From an uncultured Oscillospiraceae bacterium (lineage in GTDB: Bacteria > Bacillota > Clostridia > Oscillospirales > Ruminococcaceae): 64,000 nt of DNA. The first letter of the stretch is position 1; every line of letters begins with the position of its first letter. The notes beneath the pieces are model-generated. The model had not been told where the DNA came from and ran no database searches. It saw only the letters and a program-made list of their open reading frames with translations. The translations under genes and the position numbers were made by a program. Below, piece by piece: positions 39,778-47,492 of this stretch. The DNA is taken from contig CAKSEO010000004.1 of the NCBI GenBank assembly GCA_934446565.1, positions 1-64,000 of the forward strand, given 5' to 3'.

Positions 39778-41052
39778 TTATCTCACGTAATTGAACTCGA
39801 AATCGTAAATAGAAACCAGATCGTCCTCCTGGATGCCCTGCGCCTCCAGTTCGTCGATTATGCCGCTGGAACGCAGTACACGCTGGAAGTACTGCAGGCT
39901 CTCGTAGTCCTCCATATTGCAGGTGTTGAGTATCGGAGCCATAAACGGCGCGTCCACAACGTAAACTCCGTCGATCTTCTCGACCTTGAAGCTGTGCTTT
40001 TCAGTCTCAAGCTGCTGAAGTTCCTCGAGAGTGAGCGGCTGTACCTCGAATCTCTTAGGCGGGGGAAGCTTCGAGAGCTCCTCTGCAACGCAGTCCATGA
40101 GCGCGTCGGTGCCCTGTGTGGTCGCCGCGGATATCGTGAAGAACGGAAGTCCCTTTGCTTCGATGAATTCGCGGAACTCAGCTATCTGCTCCTCGGTCGC
40201 CATATCGGATTTATTCGCCGCCACGATCTGGGGACGCTCCGCCAGATCCTCGGAGAAATTTGCAAGCTCCTGGTTTATCTTATCGAAATCGTCGCGGGGA
40301 TCTCTGCCCTCAACGCCGGACACGTCAACAACATGCACGATAAGGCGACAGCGCTCAACATGACGCAGGAACGCGTGACCTAAACCCACGCCCTCGCTCG
40401 CGCCCTCGATAAGTCCGGGTATATCAGCCATTACGAAAGACTGTTCGCCGCGCTTTACGACGCCGAGGACAGGAGTGAGAGTCGTAAAGTGATAGTTCGC
40501 GATTTTCGGCTTAGCCGCGCTGACAACGCTTATCAGCGTGGACTTGCCGACATTGGGGAATCCGACCAGACCTACGTCCGCAAGAAGCTTGAGCTCCAGC
40601 ACCACGTCAAATGCTTCGCCGGGGAATCCAGGCTTTGCGAAACGCGGTATCTGGCGCGTGGGCGTAGCGAAATGGGAATTGCCCCAGCCGCCTCTGCCGC
40701 CCTTAGCTACTACAACAGGCTCGTCGTCGGAAATGTCCGCCATTATTCTGCCAGTGTGGGCGTCCTTCACGATCGTGCCGCGCGGAACGCGAATCACCGT
40801 AGGCTCCATGGATTTGCCGGAGCAGCGCTTTGCGCCGCCGGGCTCACCGTCCGGAGCGATATATTTTCTCTTGTAGCGGAAGTCTATCAGAGTGGAAAGA
40901 TTGTCGTCAGCGACAAAAACGATATCGCTGCCCTTACCACCGTCGCCGCCGTCGGGACCTCCGGCATTAACGTACTTCTCGCGGTGGAACGTCACCGCAC
41001 CATTGCCGCCGTTACCTGCCTTGATGGATATTTCTACCTTATCAACAAACAT
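39778..41052 (-). CDS. obg: GTPase Obg/CgtA
   Basis: Obg is an essential GTPase of 50S maturation and stress signalling. The 424 residues show the glycine-rich Obg fold (1-157: GNGGNGAVTFHREKYV, GGPDGGDGGKGSDI), the G domain (G1 GFPNVGKST about 165, G3 DIPGLIEGA, G4 NKSD) and the C-terminal OCT domain (about 345-424). GAGGCGGC precedes the ATG. It is downstream of rpmA but separated by a terminator. Confidence 0.97.
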   Translation of the reverse strand: MFVDKVEISIKAGNGGNGAVTFHREKYVNAGGPDGGDGGKGSDIVFVADDNLSTLIDFRYKRKYIAPDGEPGGAKRCSGKSMEPTVIRVPRGTIVKDAHTGRIMADISDDEPVVVAKGGRGGWGNSHFATPTRQIPRFAKPGFPGEAFDVVLELKLLADVGLVGFPNVGKSTLISVVSAAKPKIANYHFTTLTPVLGVVKRGEQSFVMADIPGLIEGASEGVGLGHAFLRHVERCRLIVHVVDVSGVEGRDPRDDFDKINQELANFSEDLAERPQIVAANKSDMATEEQIAEFREFIEAKGLPFFTISAATTQGTDALMDCVAEELSKLPPPKRFEVQPLTLEELQQLETEKHSFKVEKIDGVYVVDAPFMAPILNTCNMEDYESLQYFQRVLRSSGIIDELEAQGIQEDDLVSIYDFEFNYVR

Positions 41053-41122
41053 CTATGCCGCCTCGCTTTCCTCTGTTTGTTATTTCACATTCCGGAACAA
41101 TTATTACATTGACCCGGGTAAA

Positions 41123-41152
41123 AATTAAGCCGGATTTTTGCAATCCGGCTTA
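41123..41152 (-). terminator. Terminator between rpmA and obg
   Basis: AAGCCGGATT pairs with AATCCGGCTT. On the minus strand AATTTTTACC follows. Confidence 0.85.
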
Positions 41153-41175
41153 GTTGATTAATGAGATTGCAGAAA

Positions 41176-41457
41176 TTAGTCAGCTGCGTAAACGCTAACC
41201 TGCTTCTTATCTCTGCCGAGGCGCTCGAACTTTACAGTTCCATCAATCAGAGCGAACAGAGTATCATCAGAACCCTTGCCAACGTTGTTGCCAGCGTGGA
41301 TATGTGTGCCTCTCTGTCTAACGAGAATGCTGCCTGCGGATACTACCTGCATATCAGCGCGCTTAACGCCAAGTCTCTTGGACTCAGAATCACGGCCGTT
41401 CTTGGTAGAACCCATACCTTTTTTATGAGCGAAATACTGTAAACTGATTCTAATCAT
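41176..41457 (-). CDS. rpmA: 50S ribosomal protein L27
   Basis: The 93-residue precursor begins [20 protein letters not shown]. The extension before HKKG ends in the F-A pair recognised by the Prp protease in Firmicutes; mature L27 starts just after it. The rest ([20 protein letters not shown], then [18 protein letters not shown]) is standard. The internal ATG at 41457 is chosen over 41490 because it gives the canonical precursor and has AGGAGG upstream. Confidence 0.97.
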   Translation of the reverse strand: MIRISLQYFAHKKGMGSTKNGRDSESKRLGVKRADMQVVSAGSILVRQRGTHIHAGNNVGKGSDDTLFALIDGTVKFERLGRDKKQVSVYAAD

Positions 41458-41486
41458 TGTTATAATCCTCCTGTTATCATCGGGAA

Positions 41487-41816
41487 TCAAGCTTCCCTTG
41501 TCTCAACCTTTACCCCGGGATAATTCTGCTGAATGTATTCCATGTGGTCATGGAAAGATTCGAGCAGCTTTTCGCTGGGGCCATCAGAACTGTTCAGACG
41601 GAGCTCTATACGGTTCTCCCCTACCGCCGCGTCAGCGTCAGCATGGAAGAAATCCGTAATTGTATTGCACACGAGCTGCACGGCGGAGCTTACAGCGGAA
41701 CAGACGATATCCTCGCCCTCCTCGCCGTATCCGGCATGACCGGTCACGACAAATCCGTAGATTCTGCCGCTTCGTCTGGCGAACACTATCCGAAGATTAT
41801 GCGTTGATCGCTTCAA
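41487..41816 (-). CDS. prp: Ribosomal-processing cysteine protease Prp
   Basis: Prp (YsxB) removes the L27 N-terminal extension. The 109 residues contain the catalytic histidine in [14 protein letters not shown] and the cysteine a dozen residues later (CSAVSSAV). The gene sits between rplU and rpmA, the invariant Firmicutes position. Its start overlaps rplU by 20 nt; the exact start is uncertain, since a GTG at 41790 would avoid the overlap. Confidence 0.95.
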   Translation of the reverse strand: MKRSTHNLRIVFARRSGRIYGFVVTGHAGYGEEGEDIVCSAVSSAVQLVCNTITDFFHADADAAVGENRIELRLNSSDGPSEKLLESFHDHMEYIQQNYPGVKVETREA

Positions 41817-42102
41817 TTCTTACCTGGCTGTACGGCTGTCTGTGGCCCATCTTTCTCTTGCTGCTCTTCTTGGGCTTGTAGGTGAAAACGGTGATCTTCT
41901 TGGACTTGCCGTTCTTGAGCAGAGTAGCCTTTACGCTTGCTCCGTCAACATAGGGAGCGCCGACCTTAACGCCGTCGTCCTTGCCTACCATGATAACCTT
42001 GTCGAATGTGATCTCGCCCTCGGCCTCAAGCTTCTCGATGAAAACGATGTCGCCTTCTTTTACCTGATACTGCTTTCCGCCTGTTTCGATTACTGCGTAC
42101 AT
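41797..42102 (-). CDS. rplU: 50S ribosomal protein L21
   Basis: 101 residues: [18 protein letters not shown] at the N terminus and [20 protein letters not shown] near the C terminus are diagnostic. AGAGGT precedes the ATG. First gene of rplU-prp-rpmA, preceded by a leader and a consensus promoter. Confidence 0.98.
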   Translation of the reverse strand: MYAVIETGGKQYQVKEGDIVFIEKLEAEGEITFDKVIMVGKDDGVKVGAPYVDGASVKATLLKNGKSKKITVFTYKPKKSSKRKMGHRQPYSQVRIEAINA

Positions 42103-42208
42103 TTTGTTTTACCTCTTTTTATTCAGACTCGCTGCGTCGGGGTTGCATTTCTGCGCTTACGACCTGTACCTTATAACAGGCACAAATCACCCTGCACATG
42201 CGGCAAAA
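42103..42208 (-). ncRNA. L21-type ribosomal protein leader
   Basis: The ~105-nt 5' UTR of rplU contains the stem GTGCCTGT/ACAGGT and the segments GCAGGGTGATTTGTGCC and GCAGAAATGCAACC. It resembles the L21 autoregulatory leaders of Firmicutes. Assigned from position and recalled features, not from a model search. Confidence 0.6.
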
Positions 42209-42210
42209 TT

Positions 42211-42239
42211 ATTATAACACATACAAACCGCTTTGTCAA
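42211..42239 (-). promoter_or_regulatory. Promoter of rplU-prp-rpmA
   Basis: Minus strand TTGACA (42234-42239), 17 bp, TATAAT (42211-42216). Confidence 0.85.
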
Positions 42240-42295
42240 GGGGTAAAGTGAATTTTTTTACATTTGCACCGAACGATGCGCCGCGTCATTCAATG

Positions 42296-44209
42296 CTATA
42301 TATGTGAACTATAAACCTGCTGCTCTCTGGCTGCTTTTCTGCTGCGCTTATCCTCATACATCCGCGCGTCAGCGATCCTGATGATGTCGTCGATGGCGTT
42401 GTTTTCGTCGGCTTTTGACAGGTCGGTTTTTTCCCACCCGACGCTGACCTCGACACGGTACGGCGCTCCGGAACTTCTGTTATAGCTGGCAAGGTACGCC
42501 TTGACTTCGGCAATATAATCGTCCGGGCTGAAATCGTCCCCGAAACCTATCACTTCAAACTCATCTCCGCCGAACCGTGCGCAGACGAGACTGCATCCTG
42601 GCGCAGCCGTCAGCGAAGCCGCGACAGCCTTTATCGCGCGGTCGCCCTCGTTATGACCGAATGTGTCGTTTATATATTTGAGCCTGTCCATATCCACCGA
42701 GAACAGATAGATCATCTTTCCATCTGAAGACAGCCGATCGAAGTATTTGTAGAAGCCGCGCCTGTTGAGAAGTCCGGTGAGCGGATCGCGGATGTGCATT
42801 TCAGCAAGCTCGCTGTTAACGCGTTCAAGCTTAATACGGTTGATGAAATTTTCAAGTATCTGCGCTGTATTGCTGATGTACCTGCGCCTGTTCGAATATA
42901 CGAATTCCTCGGAATAGCCGATAGCAGCGCATGTGTACCCAAGTATCTCATCCATATAATTGAGAGGGGTAAAATATAGGACTTCAAACTTTTCGAGAGC
43001 CCTTTCGATATCAGGGAGTATATCGCTCGTCCTGAATATTGTGCCGGAACTGTCATGCCAGTCCATATCTCTTACCAGCATGCAGTTCATGTTCTGAGTA
43101 AATGCTCCGTGATATCGGTCCGCGTCATGCTCCTTTTCAAAGATATCTGTGTTGATACAGAACCACTCGCAATAATCTCCGTAGTGGCTCATTACATCGG
43201 CTAGTTCATTCAGAGTATTGCACCTGGTAGCTTTTCGGAGGAAATTGAACATAAAATCCTCGTGCCACGCAGAGTTGCTGACGCGGTCGTAAAGCGTAAT
43301 TATCTTGTCACAGGCAGCATGTGAATCATTATTGACGCACCCGCAGGAACCGCCTAACTGCATTTTATAATGTATAGACCGGCTATCCGGCGCTTTGTGT
43401 CCCAAAGAATCGAGCACCATGTCCATTACAGCGCTTCCGAATACTGCGTAATCGACTACCCCTGTAGTAAGTCTGGGGTGATAGTACTTTTCCAGTTCTA
43501 TCCCGTCGAACCCTGTAACTATCACATCTTCCGGTACTTTTATCCCCTTTTTTGAAAGATACTGACAAACGGTAATGGCCATAGAATCATTGCAGCATAT
43601 TATCGCTTCAGGGATAGGCAGACCGCTCTCCATAAATTCATCCATTGCCTTTATGGTGGGATTCTCCCAGAAATCACCGTAACCTACCCGACGTTCATCA
43701 AATGGGATGTCACGTTCTGCGAGAGCTTTTTTATAACAATCAAGACGCTTTTCTGAAAAATCATTGCCTTTAGTTCCTGACATAAAATTAACAGTGCGGC
43801 AACCGTGGTGTGCAAAAACATGCTCAACTATCTTTTCAAACGTCGAGATGTAGTCAAACCTAACGCATGGAACGCCATCATATTTCTTATCAACGGTAAT
43901 AACAGGAATATTACCCGCCGTTGCATCGGCAATTATGGACAGACAAACCTCATCATTTTTTATCGTTTCCGGCAAAATGACCGCTGCGTCAAGAATATCC
44001 GTATTGAAAACCTTGAATATACTTGCTTCACCAGCCGTTTCATTTGTACGGTTAAAAAAATCGCAAAACGCAGTGAATATCATAACGCGCCATCCCGCTT
44101 TATTTGCGCTGGCGCAGATAGAGTCTACCGTATTCTTCACATCTTCCGTCGGCATTTTAGCGCAGAACAATCCGAGGACCCTATAGTTGGCATTTTTCCC
44201 TTTAAACAT
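42296..44209 (-). CDS. LacI-like ligand-sensing domain fused to GGDEF, second paralogue
   Basis: The 637-residue protein has the same plan as 7861-9747. A LacI/PurR-type binding fold without a DNA-binding domain (about 1-290: CCNDSMAITVCQYLSKKGIK, VIVTGFDGIELEKY) ends at GGSCGC. A ~160-residue middle region follows, then a GGDEF domain with the intact signature RFGGDEF (about 545-551) and the substrate motif DMDRLKYINDTFGHNEGD. No RxxD inhibitory site, signal peptide or membrane span is seen. It should make c-di-GMP in response to a cytosolic ligand, perhaps a sugar. It has its own promoter. Confidence 0.9.
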   Translation of the reverse strand: MFKGKNANYRVLGLFCAKMPTEDVKNTVDSICASANKAGWRVMIFTAFCDFFNRTNETAGEASIFKVFNTDILDAAVILPETIKNDEVCLSIIADATAGNIPVITVDKKYDGVPCVRFDYISTFEKIVEHVFAHHGCRTVNFMSGTKGNDFSEKRLDCYKKALAERDIPFDERRVGYGDFWENPTIKAMDEFMESGLPIPEAIICCNDSMAITVCQYLSKKGIKVPEDVIVTGFDGIELEKYYHPRLTTGVVDYAVFGSAVMDMVLDSLGHKAPDSRSIHYKMQLGGSCGCVNNDSHAACDKIITLYDRVSNSAWHEDFMFNFLRKATRCNTLNELADVMSHYGDYCEWFCINTDIFEKEHDADRYHGAFTQNMNCMLVRDMDWHDSSGTIFRTSDILPDIERALEKFEVLYFTPLNYMDEILGYTCAAIGYSEEFVYSNRRRYISNTAQILENFINRIKLERVNSELAEMHIRDPLTGLLNRRGFYKYFDRLSSDGKMIYLFSVDMDRLKYINDTFGHNEGDRAIKAVAASLTAAPGCSLVCARFGGDEFEVIGFGDDFSPDDYIAEVKAYLASYNRSSGAPYRVEVSVGWEKTDLSKADENNAIDDIIRIADARMYEDKRSRKAAREQQVYSSHI

Positions 44210-44257
44210 CTTTTTTCCTTTCAGACAGGCGACTTTTCAAGGCTGCTTTGTAATTTA

Positions 44258-44286
44258 ACTATACCATATTCCTTAGGATTTGTCAA
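44258..44286 (-). promoter_or_regulatory. Promoter of the second LacI-GGDEF gene
   Basis: Minus strand TTGACA (44281-44286), 17 bp, TATAGT (44258-44263). Confidence 0.75.
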
Positions 44287-44309
44287 CAGTACTTTAAATG
44301 CATGTAAAG

Positions 44310-44338
44310 AAAAAATCCCGGCTGAATACAGCCGGGAT
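44310..44338 (-). terminator. Terminator of rplJ-rplL
   Basis: ATCCCGGCTG pairs with CAGCCGGGAT around AATA. On the minus strand TTTTTTC follows. Confidence 0.9.
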
Positions 44339-44363
44339 CTTATGTTTAGTAAAAGAGCAGCAA

Positions 44364-44738
44364 TTACTTGAGCTCGATCTTAGCGCCAGCCTCTTCGAGC
44401 TTAGCCTTGATCTCCTCAGCCTCTGCCTTGGAAACGCCTTCCTTAAGAGCCTTAGGAGCAGCCTCAACGAGCTCCTTAGCTTCCTTAAGGCCGAGACCCA
44501 TAACGTCCTTAACAGCCTTGATAACAGCCATCTTAGCGTCACCGAAGGAAGCGAGTACAACGTCGAACTCAGTCTTCTCTTCAGCAGCAGCAGCGCCAGC
44601 GCCAGCAGCAGGAGCAGCAGCTACAGCAGCAGCGGAAACGCCGAACTCTTCCTCAAGTGCCTTAACGAGCTCGTTCAGTTCGAGAACGGAAAGAGCCTTA
44701 ACTTCTTCGATCATAGCGGTAATCTTCTCAGATGCCAT
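44364..44738 (-). CDS. rplL: 50S ribosomal protein L7/L12
   Basis: The 124-residue stalk protein has an N-terminal dimerisation region ([20 protein letters not shown]), an Ala/Gly-rich hinge (about 37-55) and the C-terminal factor-binding domain ([30 protein letters not shown]). The ATG at 44736-44738 has GGAGG 9 nt upstream; an ATG 15 nt earlier overlaps that site. Confidence 0.98.
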   Translation of the reverse strand: MASEKITAMIEEVKALSVLELNELVKALEEEFGVSAAAVAAAPAAGAGAAAAEEKTEFDVVLASFGDAKMAVIKAVKDVMGLGLKEAKELVEAAPKALKEGVSKAEAEEIKAKLEEAGAKIELK

Positions 44739-44824
44739 TTTAGTATCCTCCATTAAAAATAATAATGTTGTGCGCTTTCACGCAGTAAGTTTAAGCCGCG
44801 GACACGCCGCAGGCCATTCCGCAA

Positions 44825-45334
44825 TTAAGCGGACTGCTCTTCGTTCTTCTTTGCGATCTCGTTGAGCGCGATAGCAACTCTCTGGATCGGAGACTGAAGC
44901 ATGAATACGAGCTGGGAAAGCAGGGTCTCCTTGGACGGAAGCTTTGCGTAAGCTTCAACTTCTTCCTTAGAAATAACCTTGCCGTCGATGAAACCGAGCT
45001 TGATAGCGAATGTGCTGTCGGGAGCCTCGGTCTGCTTGAACAGGAGCTTGGGGGCAATGATAATGTCCTCAGCTGTCAGTGCGATAGCAGTTGTGCCGGA
45101 GAGAGCGGGCTCAAGACCCTCGATCCCTGCGATCTCAGCTGCACGCTTGAGCAGTGTGTTCTTAACTACGAAGTACTCTACGCCGTTCTCACGAAGATCC
45201 TTACGGAGCTTGGTGTCGGCCTCAACAGAGATACCCTTGTAATCAACGAGAACACCGCCGGCAGCATTCTTGAGCTTTTCAGCTAAGTCAGCGACATATG
45301 CCTGCTTCTGTTCGAGTACGCTTTTACTAGGCAT
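44825..45334 (-). CDS. rplJ: 50S ribosomal protein L10
   Basis: The 169-residue protein starts MPSKSVLEQKQAYVADLAEK and contains VDYKGISVEADTKLRKDLRE, VVKNTLLKRA and the C-terminal L12-binding helix (PIQRVAIALNEIAKKNEEQ). It is first in rplJ-rplL and follows an L10 leader. rplA and rplK are not upstream here; a tRNA gene on the other strand is. Confidence 0.97.
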   Translation of the reverse strand: MPSKSVLEQKQAYVADLAEKLKNAAGGVLVDYKGISVEADTKLRKDLRENGVEYFVVKNTLLKRAAEIAGIEGLEPALSGTTAIALTAEDIIIAPKLLFKQTEAPDSTFAIKLGFIDGKVISKEEVEAYAKLPSKETLLSQLVFMLQSPIQRVAIALNEIAKKNEEQSA

Positions 45335-45364
45335 TTAATTCACTCCTTTACTAAATTTGCGCTG

Positions 45365-45500
45365 TTCAGTAATGAGGAGAAAAATAAAATCCCTCTCTGT
45401 AGACACAGAAAGGGAGCAGATGTTAATCTCATTCCCATTCCTCGGCAGGCGGCCGTGACCATTAAAGACTTTCGTCAACCTGCTGTCTTTAGAACAGCAT
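45365..45500 (-). ncRNA. L10 ribosomal protein leader
   Basis: The 5' UTR contains AGACAGCAGGTTGACGAAAG and, further on, CCTGCCGAGGAAT, the two halves of the L10/L12 binding motif of Rfam-type L10 leaders. A CCCTTTCTGTG/CAGAGAGGG hairpin follows toward the gene and could be the attenuating terminator. Confidence 0.85.
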
Positions 45501-45504
45501 AATT

Positions 45505-45533
45505 ATTATATCACGCTAAACCAGATTTGTCAA
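45505..45533 (-). promoter_or_regulatory. Promoter of rplJ-rplL
   Basis: Minus strand TTGACA (45528-45533), 17 bp, TATAAT (45505-45510). Confidence 0.85.
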
Positions 45534-45655
45534 GTGTTTTTTTGAATTTTTTAAAAAATCTTATTCTTTTATTTATTCCGTCCGAAAAAACTAGTTTTTT
45601 CTGAAAAAACAGTTGCATTTTTTTTTGACTTGTGATATAATATTAATATTGATTT

Positions 45656-45732
45656 GCGCCTGTAGCTCAGCTGGATAGAGCAATAGCCTCCGACGCTATG
45701 TGCCGTGCGTTCGAATCGCATCAGGCGTACCA
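45656..45732 (+). tRNA. tRNA-Arg (anticodon CCG)
   Basis: 77 nt with encoded CCA. Acceptor GCGCCTG/CAGGCGT, D arm AGCTCAGCTGGATAGAGC, anticodon loop CTCCGAC in an ATAGC/GCTAT stem, T arm TGCGTTCGAATCGCA. Confidence 0.95.
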
Positions 45733-45739
45733 AATCCCG

Positions 45740-45783
45740 ACCGCCGTAAAGTTGCATTATTATGCGCTTTGCGGCGGTTTTTC
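45740..45783 (+). terminator. Terminator after tRNA-Arg
   Basis: ACCGCCG pairs with CGGCGGT, with AAAG/CTTT inside, then TTTTTC. It ends at the stop of the convergent AraC gene and may serve both. Confidence 0.75.
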
Positions 45784-46651
45784 ATACCATGTTCTTGCGG
45801 TATTGCTTAGGTGTTACGCCCCGGAGCTTCTTAAAGCTCTTTATCATATGCGAGCAATCCGAGAAGCCGGTCTCGCTGCTTATCCTCTGCAGGTCAAAAT
45901 CCGTGAATACGAGGAATTCCTCAGCCTTGATTATCCGCATTTCTTCGATGTACTCCTTGCATGTTTTTCCGTAGACTGAAAGGAATTTCTTTGCGAAGTA
46001 CGAATAGCTCATACCGCATCGTTCCGCTATCTCGCTGACCTGCACGCCGCCAGCCAGACGTTCGTCGATGAATTCCGTGATATTATAAATATCGTATCTC
46101 GAATCCTCCGAGTATGCTTCGTTATCAACCGAGAACCCCATATTCTGCCAGCAACGCAGAATATTTATAAGAAGCCCATACAGCTCTGTCTTTATCACCA
46201 GGTCGAAGCCGTATCTCTTCTGCCGCATTTCTTCAATGCAGCGCGTCAGAACCTCTCCCGCGCGCATTTCAGACGTCTGGGACGCTGTAAAGAACGAAGT
46301 CATGTTCTTCCGCTCGGCGCTCAGAAAAATGCTGCGGAGCTTCGGGGCATAGCTCGGCGTCAGACTCATTCGGCTGATATCCAGCTTAACCACCGCATAC
46401 CGTGCTTCCCCGCCATCCTGGCAATAGGAGATGGAATGCACGGATTTCGGGTGAAACAGCATCATATCGCCCTTTTCAACGATATACTTTTCCCCGGCAT
46501 TCGAAATCTCGACCTTACCACTATACATATAGATCAATTCCATATAGAAATGCCAGTGGGCGTGGACAGGAAAATATTTCGAGTTTGTATCGAAATAGAA
46601 GCACTCTATCGGACGATTGAGCATGTCGCCATGCTCATAGAGAAAGGGCAT
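45782..46651 (-). CDS. AraC-family transcriptional regulator
   Basis: The 289-residue protein has an N-terminal cupin-type ligand-binding domain (about 25-100: FPVHAHWHFYMELIYMYSGK, then EKGDMMLFHP) and two C-terminal helix-turn-helix motifs (VSEIAERCGMSYSYFAKKF, ISSETGFSDCSHMIKSFKK) ending in GVTPKQYR. Such proteins usually respond to sugars. It starts right after the SpoU methylase stop, with GGGGAGTG inside that gene, so it is the third gene of the operon begun by the histidine kinase. Confidence 0.92.
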   Translation of the reverse strand: MPFLYEHGDMLNRPIECFYFDTNSKYFPVHAHWHFYMELIYMYSGKVEISNAGEKYIVEKGDMMLFHPKSVHSISYCQDGGEARYAVVKLDISRMSLTPSYAPKLRSIFLSAERKNMTSFFTASQTSEMRAGEVLTRCIEEMRQKRYGFDLVIKTELYGLLINILRCWQNMGFSVDNEAYSEDSRYDIYNITEFIDERLAGGVQVSEIAERCGMSYSYFAKKFLSVYGKTCKEYIEEMRIIKAEEFLVFTDFDLQRISSETGFSDCSHMIKSFKKLRGVTPKQYRKNMV

Positions 46652-47491
46652 TCAATTCACTCCCCCGCGCCATTTCAGCTGCCAGAAAGCAACTGCTCCC
46701 GCTGCAGCGACATTCAGCGAATCCACTCCGTTTGACATGGGGATCTTTACAGTGTGATCGCAGCGGGCTATCGTATCCTTGGAGAGCCCGTCGCCCTCCG
46801 TGCCCAGAACTATCGCCAGCTTATCCTCGGCGGCAAGAACGGGATCGTCAATGCTCACCGAATCATCACTGAGCGCCATCGCAGCTGTTTTAAATCCCCA
46901 GCTGTTAAGAAGCGACAGTCCCTTTTCAGGCCAGTCCTCCGGCTCCTCGCCTATCTGCGCCCAGGGCACCACCAGCACAGTCCCCATGCTGACGCGGACC
47001 GCTCTCCTGAGAAGCGGGTCGCAGCATGACGGAGTGACCAGCACTGCGTCTATCCCCAGCGCAGCAGCCGAACGGAAAACAGCGCCAATGTTCGTCGTAT
47101 CCACAATGTTTTCGAGTACCGCAACACGGTGCGCATCCCGGCAAATGTCCTCCGCAGATCTTGCAGCGGGTCTGCGCACGGCGCACAGAACTCCCCGGTT
47201 GAGCTTGTAACCCGTCATCGTCGAAAGGATATCCTGGTCAGCCAGGTACACAGGGATATCACCGCAGTTTCTGATGAGGTCGCCCGCGCAGCCATCCAGG
47301 CAGCGCTTCTCTGTGAGCATGGACACCAGCTCGTATCCGCGCTGCATCGCGAGTTCGATGACCTTAGGGCTCTCGGCGATGAATATTCCCTTTTCCGGCT
47401 CCAGGCGGTTTCTGAGCTGTGCTTCGGTAAGCTTTGTGTAGACCTCGCAGCCCGGATGGTCGAGTGTCGTAATTTCAATAAAGTTTGGCAT
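46652..47491 (-). CDS. TrmH/SpoU-family RNA methyltransferase
   Basis: The 279-residue protein has an N-terminal substrate-binding segment (about 1-95, L30e-like) and a C-terminal trefoil-knot SPOUT domain. It shows ENIVDTTNIGAVFRSAAALG (motif 1), LVTPSCCDPLLRRAVRVSMG, VLGTEGDGLS (motif 2) and KIPMSNGVDSLNVAAAGAVA (motif 3). These make 2'-O-methylated ribose in rRNA or tRNA; the target is unknown. ATG at 47489-47491 lies 1 nt past the kinase stop. Confidence 0.9.
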   Translation of the reverse strand: MPNFIEITTLDHPGCEVYTKLTEAQLRNRLEPEKGIFIAESPKVIELAMQRGYELVSMLTEKRCLDGCAGDLIRNCGDIPVYLADQDILSTMTGYKLNRGVLCAVRRPAARSAEDICRDAHRVAVLENIVDTTNIGAVFRSAAALGIDAVLVTPSCCDPLLRRAVRVSMGTVLVVPWAQIGEEPEDWPEKGLSLLNSWGFKTAAMALSDDSVSIDDPVLAAEDKLAIVLGTEGDGLSKDTIARCDHTVKIPMSNGVDSLNVAAAGAVAFWQLKWRGGVN

Positions 47492-47492
47492 T

